From positions 1 through 64,000 of the forward strand of contig NZ_SRYA01000027.1 of the NCBI RefSeq assembly GCF_004793545.1: a DNA stretch of 64,000 nt, given 5' to 3'. Position 1 is the stretch's first letter, and each line of letters opens with the position of its first letter. A program made the translations under genes and the position numbers. This DNA is from Petralouisia muris (GTDB taxonomy: Bacteria; Bacillota; Clostridia; Lachnospirales; Lachnospiraceae). Of the stretch, positions 26,067 through 34,743 are shown one piece after another. The notes under the pieces were generated by a model. That model searched no databases, was not told where the DNA came from, and saw only the letters and a program-made list of their open reading frames with translations.

Positions 26067-27485
26067 CTAAAACCGGAAATCCCGCTCTCCTTTATGAATA
26101 TTCGCCAGATAATCAACCACCTTCTCTTTTACTTTAGGATTCGTGATAACATCCAGCTCCTTTTCAATCAGCTTATCACCAATTTCCCTGGTTTCCTTGG
26201 AAGCATAGTCCTCTAAATATTCTTTTAAGGTCATCAGAGCGTTGGGATGACAGCAGTTTACAATCTGGCCGCTCTTTAACAATGTCATAAACCGATCCCC
26301 AGTTCTCCCTTCCCGATAACATGCAGTACAGAAGCTCGGCACATAATCCATTTCCATCAGCCATCTGACCACTTCATCCAAAGTACGATTATCGCTGACG
26401 TCAAACTGCGCGGAGTTCTCCTCCTCCGGTTCCGGCTCCACATAGCCCCCCACACTGGTTCTGGACGCCCCGCTGATTTGGGAAATTCCAAGGCGCAAAA
26501 CCTTTTCCCGGCAGGCCTTGCTCTCCCGCGTGGAAACAATCATACCCGTGTAAGGAACGGCAATCCGGATACAAGCCACTATTTTTTCAAAAATCTCATC
26601 TGAAATTCCATTGTCAAACACATCCGGATCGATGTCATCTGCCCGGCGCAGCCTGGGAACGCTGATGGTATGAGGACCTACCCCTTTGTATGCCTCCAAA
26701 TGTTCCGCATGCATCAGAATTCCGGTAAAATCATAACGGTAATTGTTCAGCCCGAACAGCACTCCCAGTCCCACATCATCAATCCCGCCTTCCATAGCTC
26801 GATCCATTGCTTCTGTATGGTAAACATAATCATGCTTCGGCCCTGTGGGATGCAGTTTTTCATAAGATTCCTTATGGTAGGTTTCCTGGAACAGAATGTA
26901 GGTGCCGATTCCCGCCTCTTTTAATTTTAGATAATTTTCCACGGTAGTGGCGGCAATATTTACATTCACCCGACGGATTGCCCCATTCTTATGTTTAATG
27001 CTGTAAATGGTATGAATGCATTCCAGAATATATTCAATGGGATTATTGACAGGATCTTCTCCCGCCTCCAGGGCAAGCCGTTTATGTCCCATATCCTGTA
27101 GAGCCACAACCTCCTTCACGATTTCTTCCTGCGTCAGTTTTTTTCTGGCAATATGCTTGTTCTTCAGATGATAGGGACAGTATTCGCAGCCGTTGATACA
27201 GTAATTGGACAAATACAGGGGTGCAAACATTACAATGCGGTTTCCATAAAAATCCTGCTTGATCTGCCGGGCAAGGGCATAGATTTCCTGATTGATGTCT
27301 TCAAGCTCACAATCTAATAACACCGCCGCTTCCCGATGGGAAAGGCCTTTCCGAAGCTTTGCTTTTTCCAGGATCTGCTCCAGCAGTTCTCTGTTATTTT
27401 TATTTTCCTCTGCATAGGACAGAGATTCAAGAATCTCCTCATGGCTGATAAATTCTTCTGCTTTGGGTGACATTACATTATACAT
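26067..27485 (-). CDS. hydG: [FeFe]-hydrogenase maturase HydG (radical SAM tyrosine lyase)
   Basis: 472 aa. HydG cleaves tyrosine and builds the Fe(CO)2(CN)-type synthon for the H-cluster. The radical SAM motif is 'YCINGCEYCPYH' (CX3CX2C). The second cluster site, which distinguishes HydG from ThiH, is in 'FCTACYREGRTGDRFM' near residue 385, followed by 'NCCHPNALMTL'. Length is normal. The start codon overlaps the hydE stop (TAATG) and AAGGAGG lies seven bases before it. It is the last gene of a hydE-hydG pair. HydF is not in the window. Confidence 0.96.
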   Translation of the reverse strand: MYNVMSPKAEEFISHEEILESLSYAEENKNNRELLEQILEKAKLRKGLSHREAAVLLDCELEDINQEIYALARQIKQDFYGNRIVMFAPLYLSNYCINGCEYCPYHLKNKHIARKKLTQEEIVKEVVALQDMGHKRLALEAGEDPVNNPIEYILECIHTIYSIKHKNGAIRRVNVNIAATTVENYLKLKEAGIGTYILFQETYHKESYEKLHPTGPKHDYVYHTEAMDRAMEGGIDDVGLGVLFGLNNYRYDFTGILMHAEHLEAYKGVGPHTISVPRLRRADDIDPDVFDNGISDEIFEKIVACIRIAVPYTGMIVSTRESKACREKVLRLGISQISGASRTSVGGYVEPEPEEENSAQFDVSDNRTLDEVVRWLMEMDYVPSFCTACYREGRTGDRFMTLLKSGQIVNCCHPNALMTLKEYLEDYASKETREIGDKLIEKELDVITNPKVKEKVVDYLANIHKGERDFRF

Positions 27486-28537
27486 TATGATTCCTCCTTA
27501 TAATCGCCCCGGTCAACGACCAGTTTATATCCAATCTGTTCCATTCTCCGGTTCAGGCAAGCCCGGCATTCCGCCGCCTCATCCCCGGTACAGATTTTGT
27601 TATCATACAATTCATATTTTTTTCGCACAGAAGTAGGGGACAGGTTGGGCATTACCACATTGGCTCCCGCCAGAATTCCCTTCTCCCGCCCTTTCGGATC
27701 GATGGTTCCCAATGCGGTCGTGGCAGGCAGCAGCAGCTTCGGCATCATTACCCTCAAAAGTCCAATCAAAAAAAGCGTCAATTCCAGCGTCCCGGCAGAT
27801 TCCCCGGCAAAGGGGGTATCGTGATGAGGCACAAAAGGCCCGATGCCTGCCATATGGGGCTCCAGTTCACGGATAAACATCATATCCTCTGCCAATTGGG
27901 CCGAGGTCTGCCCTGGGCTTCCCACCATAAATCCCGTACCTGTCTGATAGCCGATTTTTTTCAGATCATACAGACATTTTTTCCGATGCTCCAAAGACAG
28001 TTCCGGCGGATGCAGCTTCCGGTAATGTTCCTCATCTGCCGTTTCATGGCGAAGCAGGTAACGGTCTGCCCCCGCCTGAAATAAACCGAGATAACTCTCG
28101 TGGGAACGCTCTCCCACCGACAGGGTAATGGCGCAGTCTGGATAGGCTTTTTTGATCCCTCCAACAAGCTCTTCCAGTTCCTTCTGGGAAAATGCTCCGT
28201 CCTCGCCGCCCTGCAGAACAAAGGTCCGAAATCCCAGTTCATATCCCGTCCGGCAGCATTCCATAATCTCTTCTCTGGTTAACCGGTAACGCTGGGCGTT
28301 CCTGTTGCTTCTGCGAATACCGCAGTATTTGCAGTCATTTTTGCAGTAATTGGTAAATTCTATTAATCCTCTGGTATATACTTTATTCCCGTAATATTTA
28401 TGCTGCCATTTTCTTGCTTTTTCAAAAAGATATTCCGCTGCGTCAGGGCTTCGGCCCTCCAGCAGCGCAATCCATTCTTCCCTGGCCAGCCGTGATTCAG
28501 CCTCCAGCTTATCAATTAATTGCCTGGTCTGCTCCAT
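27485..28537 (-). CDS. hydE: [FeFe]-hydrogenase maturase HydE (radical SAM)
   Basis: About 350 aa. HydE acts with HydG and HydF in H-cluster assembly. The radical SAM motif is 'YCKNDCKYCGIRRSN'. Other family blocks are 'FRTFVLQGGEDG', 'CAITLSVGERS', 'RYLLRHETA', 'GTGFMVGSPGQT' and 'GIGPFVPHHDTPFAG', with a C-terminal 'LPATTALGTIDPKGREKGI'. Two starts are possible: ATG at 28549, or ATG at 28537 with GGAGG five bases upstream, which is preferred. A family 1 inverted repeat lies directly upstream. Presence of hydEG implies the genome has at least one [FeFe] hydrogenase. Confidence 0.95.
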   Translation of the reverse strand: MEQTRQLIDKLEAESRLAREEWIALLEGRSPDAAEYLFEKARKWQHKYYGNKVYTRGLIEFTNYCKNDCKYCGIRRSNRNAQRYRLTREEIMECCRTGYELGFRTFVLQGGEDGAFSQKELEELVGGIKKAYPDCAITLSVGERSHESYLGLFQAGADRYLLRHETADEEHYRKLHPPELSLEHRKKCLYDLKKIGYQTGTGFMVGSPGQTSAQLAEDMMFIRELEPHMAGIGPFVPHHDTPFAGESAGTLELTLFLIGLLRVMMPKLLLPATTALGTIDPKGREKGILAGANVVMPNLSPTSVRKKYELYDNKICTGDEAAECRACLNRRMEQIGYKLVVDRGDYKEES

Positions 28538-28564
28538 AAGTTCCTCCATAATAGAATGAAAAAA

Positions 28565-28662
28565 GGGGCTGCCGGAAAATGAAATTTATACACAAGATAT
28601 GATATGAATTCTTAAAAACCAAAACCATATCTTATGCCTGAATTTCATTTTCCGACAGCCCC
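28565..28662. repeat. Family 1 inverted-repeat element, copy C (best preserved)
   Basis: Left arm starts GGGGCTGCCGGAAAATGAAA (28565) and right arm ends TTTCATTTTCCGACAGCCCC (28662). The arms are about 37 bp with roughly five mismatches, and the loop is about 24 bp. It lies between the nucleotidase stop and hydE. Confidence 0.8.
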
Positions 28663-28755
28663 AGAAAATCCTTATAAACTCTTTCTTATGCTGGCTGCAC
28701 CGTTCCCTTCAGGATATCCTTGTGGTCTGGTTCGCTTATTTTTCCTGGTTTACAG

Positions 28756-30717
28756 TCAGAGCTTTCTTCCTGCGCACCTTTTCTTCTTTTTTCTCCAACG
28801 CACAATCAGCGCAATCACCAGTATGATAATGATCACAAACCCTGCAGCTGCTGCAAAAACAGCCAGCGCAATGCCGTTGGGGTTCTTTAAGACAGCCCCT
28901 AAACTGCTGTCATTTTCTACTACTTTCCGGTCATGAGTGGTGCTGTAGTATTCCGGAATTTCCGGCTCCTTGGCTTCTGTTTCTTTCTCGAAAGAATCCA
29001 GATATCTTGCCACGCATTCCCACGCTTTTAATTCCTGCCCATCTACATAGATGATGTGTTCTTCCAATTGTTCTATAGGAATCTCATTTCCTTGGGCATC
29101 CTTTGGCACAATAGAGAGAATGCCGTAGGATTGTTCTGTCACAGCGCCCAGCATCTGTCCGCTGTAAAGATCGGCAATCAGCCGGTAAAGCTTATCATCC
29201 TCCAATTCCTGCACATTTCCGTCCATATCCTGAAATTTTACATCTGTAACTTTATTCAGAATCATCCGGCTGGGATTTATCGTATACGTAAGCCCGCTGA
29301 CATATAGCTGGGCCGTTGTCATCATCGGTGAAATAGACGCATCCACCTCTGCCATGGTTTTTAACTCTTTTCCGGTAAAATATGCGCTTACCAGCGGATA
29401 TCCCGGTATGCCGTCCGGCCCGCTTCCCAGAGAAAGGGTCTGAAAAGCATCCGAAACCGTAATGTCTTTATCCTTATGGAAGGTATCTCGGATACATCCG
29501 CTTGGAACCACCGCTACCATGGCAGGATTCGCATCTCCGGTATCGCTGTTGTTAACTACATAACGGTAAGAATCTGCCAGCAGATTCCCCAAGGGCTCCT
29601 CCTGCAACTTCTCCCCCAGTCCATTGATCCCGGTAAATTCCCAGGGATTGCGAGCAAGCACCTGATCCTTGGTAAACCCAAACCGGGAAAGATAATCGGA
29701 ATCAATGGTCGCGCCCAACTCTTTAATTTTTTCTGCCGCCTCTTTCTCTTCCGGATAAGCTTCATCCATCAAGGTTAACTTATAATCTGTAAGGCTCCAG
29801 CGTCCGTCTTCCTTCTGAGTCATCGACAATGTTCCCACCCGGGCACCGTATTCTCCGGTTGACACAATCACTGTATTGCCGTGGATGATAGGCTCTTCCA
29901 AAATACTGTGGGTATGGCCGCTTACAATCAAATCCAGCTCCGGCACGCCCTTTGCCAGCAATTCATCCTCTGATTTCTTCTCATCCTCCCAGGTTCCGCT
30001 GTGGGACACACATATGATCACGTCCGCATTTTCCTGCTTCTGAATCTCCTCCACTGTATCTTTCACGGCTTCCACCGGATCCCGAAAAGTCAATGCGCAG
30101 GTAGGCGCGCATTCCAGGGAATCTTTTCCAAAAACGCCGATAATTGCAATTTTTACGCCGCCTTTTTCCACTATGATATAAGGTTTCACGCCATACATTT
30201 CAAAAGCTTCCTGCAGTATGGCTCCCTCTTCTGCCTTTTCGCTTTTTAACGTTGCTTCCCAGTCTATGTTGCAGACCACCAGAGGGGGAATCTCATCCCC
30301 GCTGTCCTTGGCTGCCTGAAGCATATCTGCCAGACCTTTGCTTCGGTAATCAAATTCATGATTTCCAAAGGTAGCGGCGTCTGCTCCAAGATATCCCAGC
30401 ATCCGAAGTTCTGCGGCCTGTGTAGTATATACTGTCTGATACAGCGTTCCCATAGAAAAATCTCCGCCGTCTAAGTACAGAAAATTTTCCTCCGACTGCC
30501 GCTGCTCATTCAGATATGTCATAATCCTGGCAAAGCCGCCCACCTGCTGTTCTTTCCCATCCTCTTCCAGATAAAAAGGCTCCAGATGAGAATGGAGATC
30601 ATGTGTAAACGCCACTTTCACTTCTTTGGATTCTTTGGCATATGCAGTGCTTTCCGAAACAATCATCCCCATCAGGAAAAGCAGCAGCAGTTTCCATGCT
30701 CTCTTCATTATTTTCAT
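28756..30717 (-). CDS. Membrane-anchored 5'-nucleotidase / metallophosphoesterase
   Basis: 653 aa. Signal peptide at the N-terminus ('WKLLLLFLMGMIVSESTAYA'), then a calcineurin-like domain with metal ligands in 'FTHDLHSH', 'YLDGGDFSMG', 'TFGNHEFDY', 'ICVSHSGT' and 'IVSGHTHS'. The 5'-nucleotidase C-terminal domain follows (about 370-560, with 'VVPSGCIRD'). A C-terminal helix ('VFAAAAGFVIIIILVIALIV') and a basic tail anchor it, facing outward. The family hydrolyses extracellular nucleotides or UDP-sugars. ATG at 30717 is preferred (AAGGA upstream). It lies 13 bp after the DUF362 gene and shares its promoter. Confidence 0.88.
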   Translation of the reverse strand: MKIMKRAWKLLLLFLMGMIVSESTAYAKESKEVKVAFTHDLHSHLEPFYLEEDGKEQQVGGFARIMTYLNEQRQSEENFLYLDGGDFSMGTLYQTVYTTQAAELRMLGYLGADAATFGNHEFDYRSKGLADMLQAAKDSGDEIPPLVVCNIDWEATLKSEKAEEGAILQEAFEMYGVKPYIIVEKGGVKIAIIGVFGKDSLECAPTCALTFRDPVEAVKDTVEEIQKQENADVIICVSHSGTWEDEKKSEDELLAKGVPELDLIVSGHTHSILEEPIIHGNTVIVSTGEYGARVGTLSMTQKEDGRWSLTDYKLTLMDEAYPEEKEAAEKIKELGATIDSDYLSRFGFTKDQVLARNPWEFTGINGLGEKLQEEPLGNLLADSYRYVVNNSDTGDANPAMVAVVPSGCIRDTFHKDKDITVSDAFQTLSLGSGPDGIPGYPLVSAYFTGKELKTMAEVDASISPMMTTAQLYVSGLTYTINPSRMILNKVTDVKFQDMDGNVQELEDDKLYRLIADLYSGQMLGAVTEQSYGILSIVPKDAQGNEIPIEQLEEHIIYVDGQELKAWECVARYLDSFEKETEAKEPEIPEYYSTTHDRKVVENDSSLGAVLKNPNGIALAVFAAAAGFVIIIILVIALIVRWRKKKKRCAGRKL

Positions 30718-30730
30718 AAATACTATTTCC

Positions 30731-31846
30731 TTAAATTTCAATCAATTCATATTCCCTGCTGCCAATGCCTATTTTCTCAGCATGCTCCACGCAGGATTTC
30801 CAGTTGGTATCTGGATGGGTAATATGGAAATGATCATGGCTTTCATCATGGTCATGTTCTTTATTTTCCTGCAATACGCTTCCTGCAATCACCGGCTGAC
30901 GGTTACAGGCGTCTGCACAGGCAACATCTAAGGCCACAGGATCAAAAGAGGCAAACATTCCCACATCGGGGATAATCGGAATATCATTTTCCGCATGGCA
31001 GTCACAATTTGGGGACACATCACAGACAAGTGAGATATGGAAGTGGGGCCGATCCTGAATCACCGCCTTGCTGTATTCTGCCATTTTATAATTCAATATG
31101 TCACTGGAATCCCCAAAGCTTGGCTCCACCGCATCTCTGGGGCAAATGCCAATACAGCGTCCGCAGCCCACACAATTGTCATGATTAATAGAAGCTTTCT
31201 TGTCTGTCACAGTAATTCCTGTATGGGCACAAACTCTGGTGCACATGCCGCAGCCTACGCATTTCTCCTGACTCACATACGGCTTCCCTTCGCTGTGCAT
31301 CTCCATTTTCCCTGCACGGGAACCGCAGCCCATGCCGATATTTTTCAAGGCTCCGCCGAAACCTGCCATTTCATGGCCTTTAAAATGATTCAAAGAAATA
31401 AAGATATCCGCATCCATAACCGCACGGCCGATTTTGGCTTCCTTCACATATTCACCGTCCACAGGAACAAGCTCCTCGTCCATTCCCTTCAGCCCGTCTC
31501 CGATTATTACATGACAGCCTGTGGAAAATGGCGTAAATCCATTCTCATATGCAGTGTCCAGATGATCCAGGGCGTTTTTCCTGCTTCCCACATACAGGGT
31601 ATTGCAGTCTGTCAAAAACGCCTTCCCTCCTAACTCTTTCACGATATCCGCTACTACCTTGGCATAGTTGGGACGCAGAAAGGCCAGATTTCCAAGCTCC
31701 CCGAAATGTATCTTAATTGCCGCATACTTATCTGTAAAATCTATGTTCCTGATTCCTGCTGTAAATATCAGACGTTTTAACTTATCTGGAATATTTTCCG
31801 TATATGAAGTTTTAAAGGTTGTAAAATATACTTTCGATTTATCCAT
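30731..31846 (-). CDS. DUF362 protein with two [4Fe-4S] ferredoxin motifs
   Basis: 371 aa, cytoplasmic. An N-terminal DUF362 domain ('AAIKIHFGELGNLAFLRPNY', 'LTDCNTLYVGSRKNA', 'LNHFKGHEMAGFGGALKNIG') is split by a ferredoxin insert with two CX2CX2CX3C motifs: 'CVGCGMCTRVC' and 'CVGCGRCIGICP'. DUF362 resumes after it ('SFDPVALDVACADACN'). The tail carries a His/Asp-rich stretch 'EHDHDESHDHFHITH' that could bind metal. Members are thought to be electron-transfer or iron-sulfur proteins of unknown partner. AAGGAGG precedes the ATG and there is a very good promoter at 31882-31910. The nucleotidase follows. Confidence 0.88.
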   Translation of the reverse strand: MDKSKVYFTTFKTSYTENIPDKLKRLIFTAGIRNIDFTDKYAAIKIHFGELGNLAFLRPNYAKVVADIVKELGGKAFLTDCNTLYVGSRKNALDHLDTAYENGFTPFSTGCHVIIGDGLKGMDEELVPVDGEYVKEAKIGRAVMDADIFISLNHFKGHEMAGFGGALKNIGMGCGSRAGKMEMHSEGKPYVSQEKCVGCGMCTRVCAHTGITVTDKKASINHDNCVGCGRCIGICPRDAVEPSFGDSSDILNYKMAEYSKAVIQDRPHFHISLVCDVSPNCDCHAENDIPIIPDVGMFASFDPVALDVACADACNRQPVIAGSVLQENKEHDHDESHDHFHITHPDTNWKSCVEHAEKIGIGSREYELIEI

Positions 31847-31881
31847 GAGACCCGCTCCTCCTTAAATTATATTTAAGGTAC

Positions 31882-31910
31882 ATTATAACATTGCCGGCAC
31901 TTTTTTGCAA
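31882..31910 (-). promoter_or_regulatory. Proximal promoter of the DUF362-nucleotidase operon
   Basis: Minus-strand TTGCAA (31905-31910), 17-bp spacer, TATAAT (31882-31887). Confidence 0.75.
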
Positions 31911-32062
31911 TAAAATATCAAAAACATTTCATAAATGATGATGCCTGAACTGCGTTTTTTTCACCTGATATTTTTTTTACTTTTTCTTCATAATTTCTTT
32001 TGAATTCTTTATCTTTCTTTTAGAAATTGTCCACAATTTGCACACATTTATGTCCTATACTC

Positions 32063-32090
32063 ATTATATCAAATGAAGTTGATAGCACAA
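32063..32090 (-). promoter_or_regulatory. Second, distal promoter upstream of the DUF362 gene
   Basis: Minus-strand TTGTGC (32085-32090), 16-bp spacer, TATAAT (32063-32068). It lies about 180 bp upstream of the proximal promoter, so it would give a leader of roughly 210 nt. The rest of 31911-32210 holds no gene that I can see; GGTGCCAC...GTGGCACC near 32161-32186 can form a hairpin. Confidence 0.5.
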
Positions 32091-32216
32091 ACAAGCGCGC
32101 ACCGTTATTGACTTCGACCAACAACAATTTAACTTTTATGAAAAGTTATTTTACATATATTGGTGCCACCGCCCAAGATGTGGCACCCCATGAAACATTT
32201 CATAAATTTACTCCCC

Positions 32217-32248
32217 CAAAAAGGGTTGCCTTACGGCAGCCCTTTCCT
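32217..32248 (-). terminator. Terminator after the amidohydrolase gene
   Basis: Minus strand AAAGGGCTGCC-GTAA-GGCAACCCTTTTT, 105 bp after the stop. Confidence 0.8.
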
Positions 32249-32352
32249 TCCGTTCTGCAGGCACTTTTATGCAGACATACTAAAGCAAATGAGTATGACT
32301 GCAATCTTTTTCTTCGTTTTAGACAGTTCCACAAGTTCCGGCTGCAATTGTT

Positions 32353-33528
32353 TCACGATTCCTTAAAGCTGTAAGTAATCCTCCCATCAATCAGCACATA
32401 ACAAATTCTGGTATCAGAAATCATGGGATTGCCCTCTGCAATCACAAAGTCTCCGTCTTTTCCAATTTCCAGGGAACCTACCCGTTCAGACACTCCAATA
32501 TGCTTTGCAGCATTAATAGTAATCGCCTTTAATGCGTCAAATTCATCCATTCCGGATTTCACTGCAAGTCCGGCGCACAGTGCAAGATACTGCTGGGGAA
32601 TCACAGGAGAATCTGTAATAATAGACACCTGACAGCCTGCCCTTGCCAAATCTCCCGGGGTTTCAAAGCTTTTATTTTTCAGTTCAAATTTCGAAGCATG
32701 AGTCAGGGTAGGCCCCACTGCCACAGGATAACCTTCTTTTGCCAAGTCCTCTGCGATCAAAGAACCATCCGTACAATGGTCAAGGGCCAGGCCCGTCCCA
32801 AATTCCCTGGCAATGCGGATGGCAGTATAAATATCATTTGCCTGATGCACATGGGCCTTCAGGGGCAATTTTTTCTGAATGACCGGAATCAGCGCTTCCA
32901 GCTTGGGATCATAGGGAGGCTGCTTTGAGATATCATCTCCTGCCGCTTCCTTTCTGGCAAGATACTCTTTGGTTCGCTGCAGCATGATCCGCAATTTGGA
33001 GGCAACTGTCATCCGGGAATATATTTCTTTGTCTTTATAGCAGAGCTTTGGATTTTCACCGAATGCACATTTCATGGCCGCTTTTTCCTTAATAACCATG
33101 TCGTCAATGCGTTTCCCAACTGTCTTGTACACTGCAAAAGTGCCGCCCAGTACATTAGAGCTTCCCGGACCTGCCGCTACGCAGGTTACTCCTCCTTCCA
33201 TAGCAAGACGGATACTTTCATCCTGTGGATTCAGTCCGTCAACAGCAGAAAGCTCCGGCGTCAGAGATTCTGACATTTCATTATAATCTGCCCCCTCAAA
33301 TCCGATGGCATAGCCGTCCAGTCCCAGATGGCAATGGGCTTCCACAAATCCAGGATAAACCTCAAGCCCGGAAGCATCCAGCACCTGCACTTTGCCAAAC
33401 TCCTTTTCCTCCAGCTTTGGCTCAATTCTGGCAATTTTTCCGTGTTCCACGAAAATATCTGCTGTATAAGCTTCTTCATGGATCGCATCATGAATCGTTC
33501 CATGTTTTATCAATAATCTTTGTTCCAT
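32353..33528 (-). CDS. Amidohydrolase (imidazolonepropionase-like, cytoplasmic)
   Basis: 391 aa. The metal-dependent amidohydrolase fold shows 'LEVYPGFVEAHCHLGLDG' (first metal ligands), 'PLKAHVHQANDI' and 'LALDHCTDGS' (later His ligands), 'VSIITDSPVIP' (final Asp), and the C-terminal 'ITINAAKHIGVSERVGSLEIGKDGD' return to the beta-sandwich. The exact substrate is not readable; relatives include imidazolonepropionase and prolidase-type enzymes. AAGGAG lies eight bases before the ATG at 33528; the longer frame is unsupported. It lies downstream of bioB with a 156-bp gap and ends at a strong terminator. Confidence 0.85.
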   Translation of the reverse strand: MEQRLLIKHGTIHDAIHEEAYTADIFVEHGKIARIEPKLEEKEFGKVQVLDASGLEVYPGFVEAHCHLGLDGYAIGFEGADYNEMSESLTPELSAVDGLNPQDESIRLAMEGGVTCVAAGPGSSNVLGGTFAVYKTVGKRIDDMVIKEKAAMKCAFGENPKLCYKDKEIYSRMTVASKLRIMLQRTKEYLARKEAAGDDISKQPPYDPKLEALIPVIQKKLPLKAHVHQANDIYTAIRIAREFGTGLALDHCTDGSLIAEDLAKEGYPVAVGPTLTHASKFELKNKSFETPGDLARAGCQVSIITDSPVIPQQYLALCAGLAVKSGMDEFDALKAITINAAKHIGVSERVGSLEIGKDGDFVIAEGNPMISDTRICYVLIDGRITYSFKES

Positions 33529-33684
33529 ATGACTTCTCCTTCCACATACACTTGGTACTATAGAATAATTTATCCCCAAATACAAACAAACTGCGCCTAA
33601 ATATAAAACCTCTCTCCTACCGGCGCTACTAAGCATATTATTTCAAATTTCTGGCATTTTTAGCTTCCCCCGTATCTCTTCCTG

Positions 33685-34659
33685 CTATTCACAAACATCC
33701 GCAACCCGATAGCCCAGTTCCTTCAGCATTTCCAAATCCTTCTGAATCGTAATTCCAGCAGTGGTCAGCATGTCGCCGGTAATAGCTGCATTGGCTCCGG
33801 ACTGAAAACATCTTCGCCCCTGATCCTCCATCAGTCCTCTGCCGCCTGCCAGCCGGATGAAGGAACCAGGCAAAATAAAACGAAAAACAGCCACAATCCG
33901 ACACATGTCCTCTTCTGTCAGTCTGGGATTTTTCTCATAAGGGGTTCCCGGAATCGGATTCAGCATATTTACTGGTACGGAATTCACTCCCAGCTCCTGC
34001 AGCCTGAAAGCCAGGTCAATGCGGTCTTCCATACTTTCTCCCAATCCCATAATTCCGCCGCTGCAGACACTCAGGCCTGCTCTTTTGGCCGCCTGCAGGG
34101 AAGCAATTTTATCTTGTTGTGTATGTGTGGTGCAGACATTGGGAAAATAATTTTCCGAGGCTTCGAGATTATTATGTACCCGTTCTGCTCCTGCCGCCTT
34201 CACCTTTCCAAATTCTTCCTCATCCAACAATCCAAAAGACACGCAGACAGAAATATCCACCTTCTCCCTGATCTGACGGATGCTTTCGCAAGCCTGCTCC
34301 ACTTCCTGACGGCTCAATTTTCTGCCAGAAGTAACAATGGAATACCTGGGCACTCCCCGCTTACTGTTGTATTCTGCCTGCTGCAGTAATTCTTCCGTTC
34401 CCAGCAGGGGATAGCTCTCAACATCCGTTGGATAGAAAGAGGACTGTGCACAATATTTACAATCTTCCGAGCATTTTCCGCTCTTTCCATTAATGATCGT
34501 ACAAAGATCAAACTGATTCCCGCAAAACTTCCGCCGGATCTCATCTGCCGCCTGTGTCAGCTCTTTTAAAGGCATTACTGCCAATGCAAGAGCATCTGTC
34601 TTATTGATCTGATATCCCTTCAACACTTTATTCTTTAAAAGTTCTAATTTTTCTTCCAT
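33685..34659 (-). CDS. bioB: Biotin synthase
   Basis: 324 aa, radical SAM enzyme that inserts sulfur into dethiobiotin. Motifs are 'CSEDCKYCAQSS' (radical SAM cluster), 'RVHNNLEASENYFPNVCTTH', 'CSGGIMGLGES', 'NSVPVNMLNPIPGTP' and 'IRLAGGRGLM' (Arg ligand of the [2Fe-2S] cluster). Start at 34659 follows AGGAGGTAATT. Sixteen further in-frame codons upstream exist only because a family 1 repeat arm happens to be open, and should not be annotated. No other bio gene is nearby, so dethiobiotin may come from elsewhere in the genome or the environment. Confidence 0.95.
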   Translation of the reverse strand: MEEKLELLKNKVLKGYQINKTDALALAVMPLKELTQAADEIRRKFCGNQFDLCTIINGKSGKCSEDCKYCAQSSFYPTDVESYPLLGTEELLQQAEYNSKRGVPRYSIVTSGRKLSRQEVEQACESIRQIREKVDISVCVSFGLLDEEEFGKVKAAGAERVHNNLEASENYFPNVCTTHTQQDKIASLQAAKRAGLSVCSGGIMGLGESMEDRIDLAFRLQELGVNSVPVNMLNPIPGTPYEKNPRLTEEDMCRIVAVFRFILPGSFIRLAGGRGLMEDQGRRCFQSGANAAITGDMLTTAGITIQKDLEMLKELGYRVADVCE

Positions 34660-34679
34660 AATTACCTCCTGCGTAATAC

Positions 34680-34714
34680 GGGCTGCCGGAAAATGAAATT
34701 CAGGCACAATCTAT
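34680..34714. repeat. Family 1 element, copy D (one arm only)
   Basis: GGGCTGCCGGAAAATGAAAT and following CAGGCACAA match the arm of copy C. No opposing arm is present before the anti-sigma gene end, so this is a half element, 21 bp upstream of bioB. Confidence 0.6.
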
Positions 34715-34743
34715 AGTTGTGGCTCCAAAAAACTTTACGGGCA

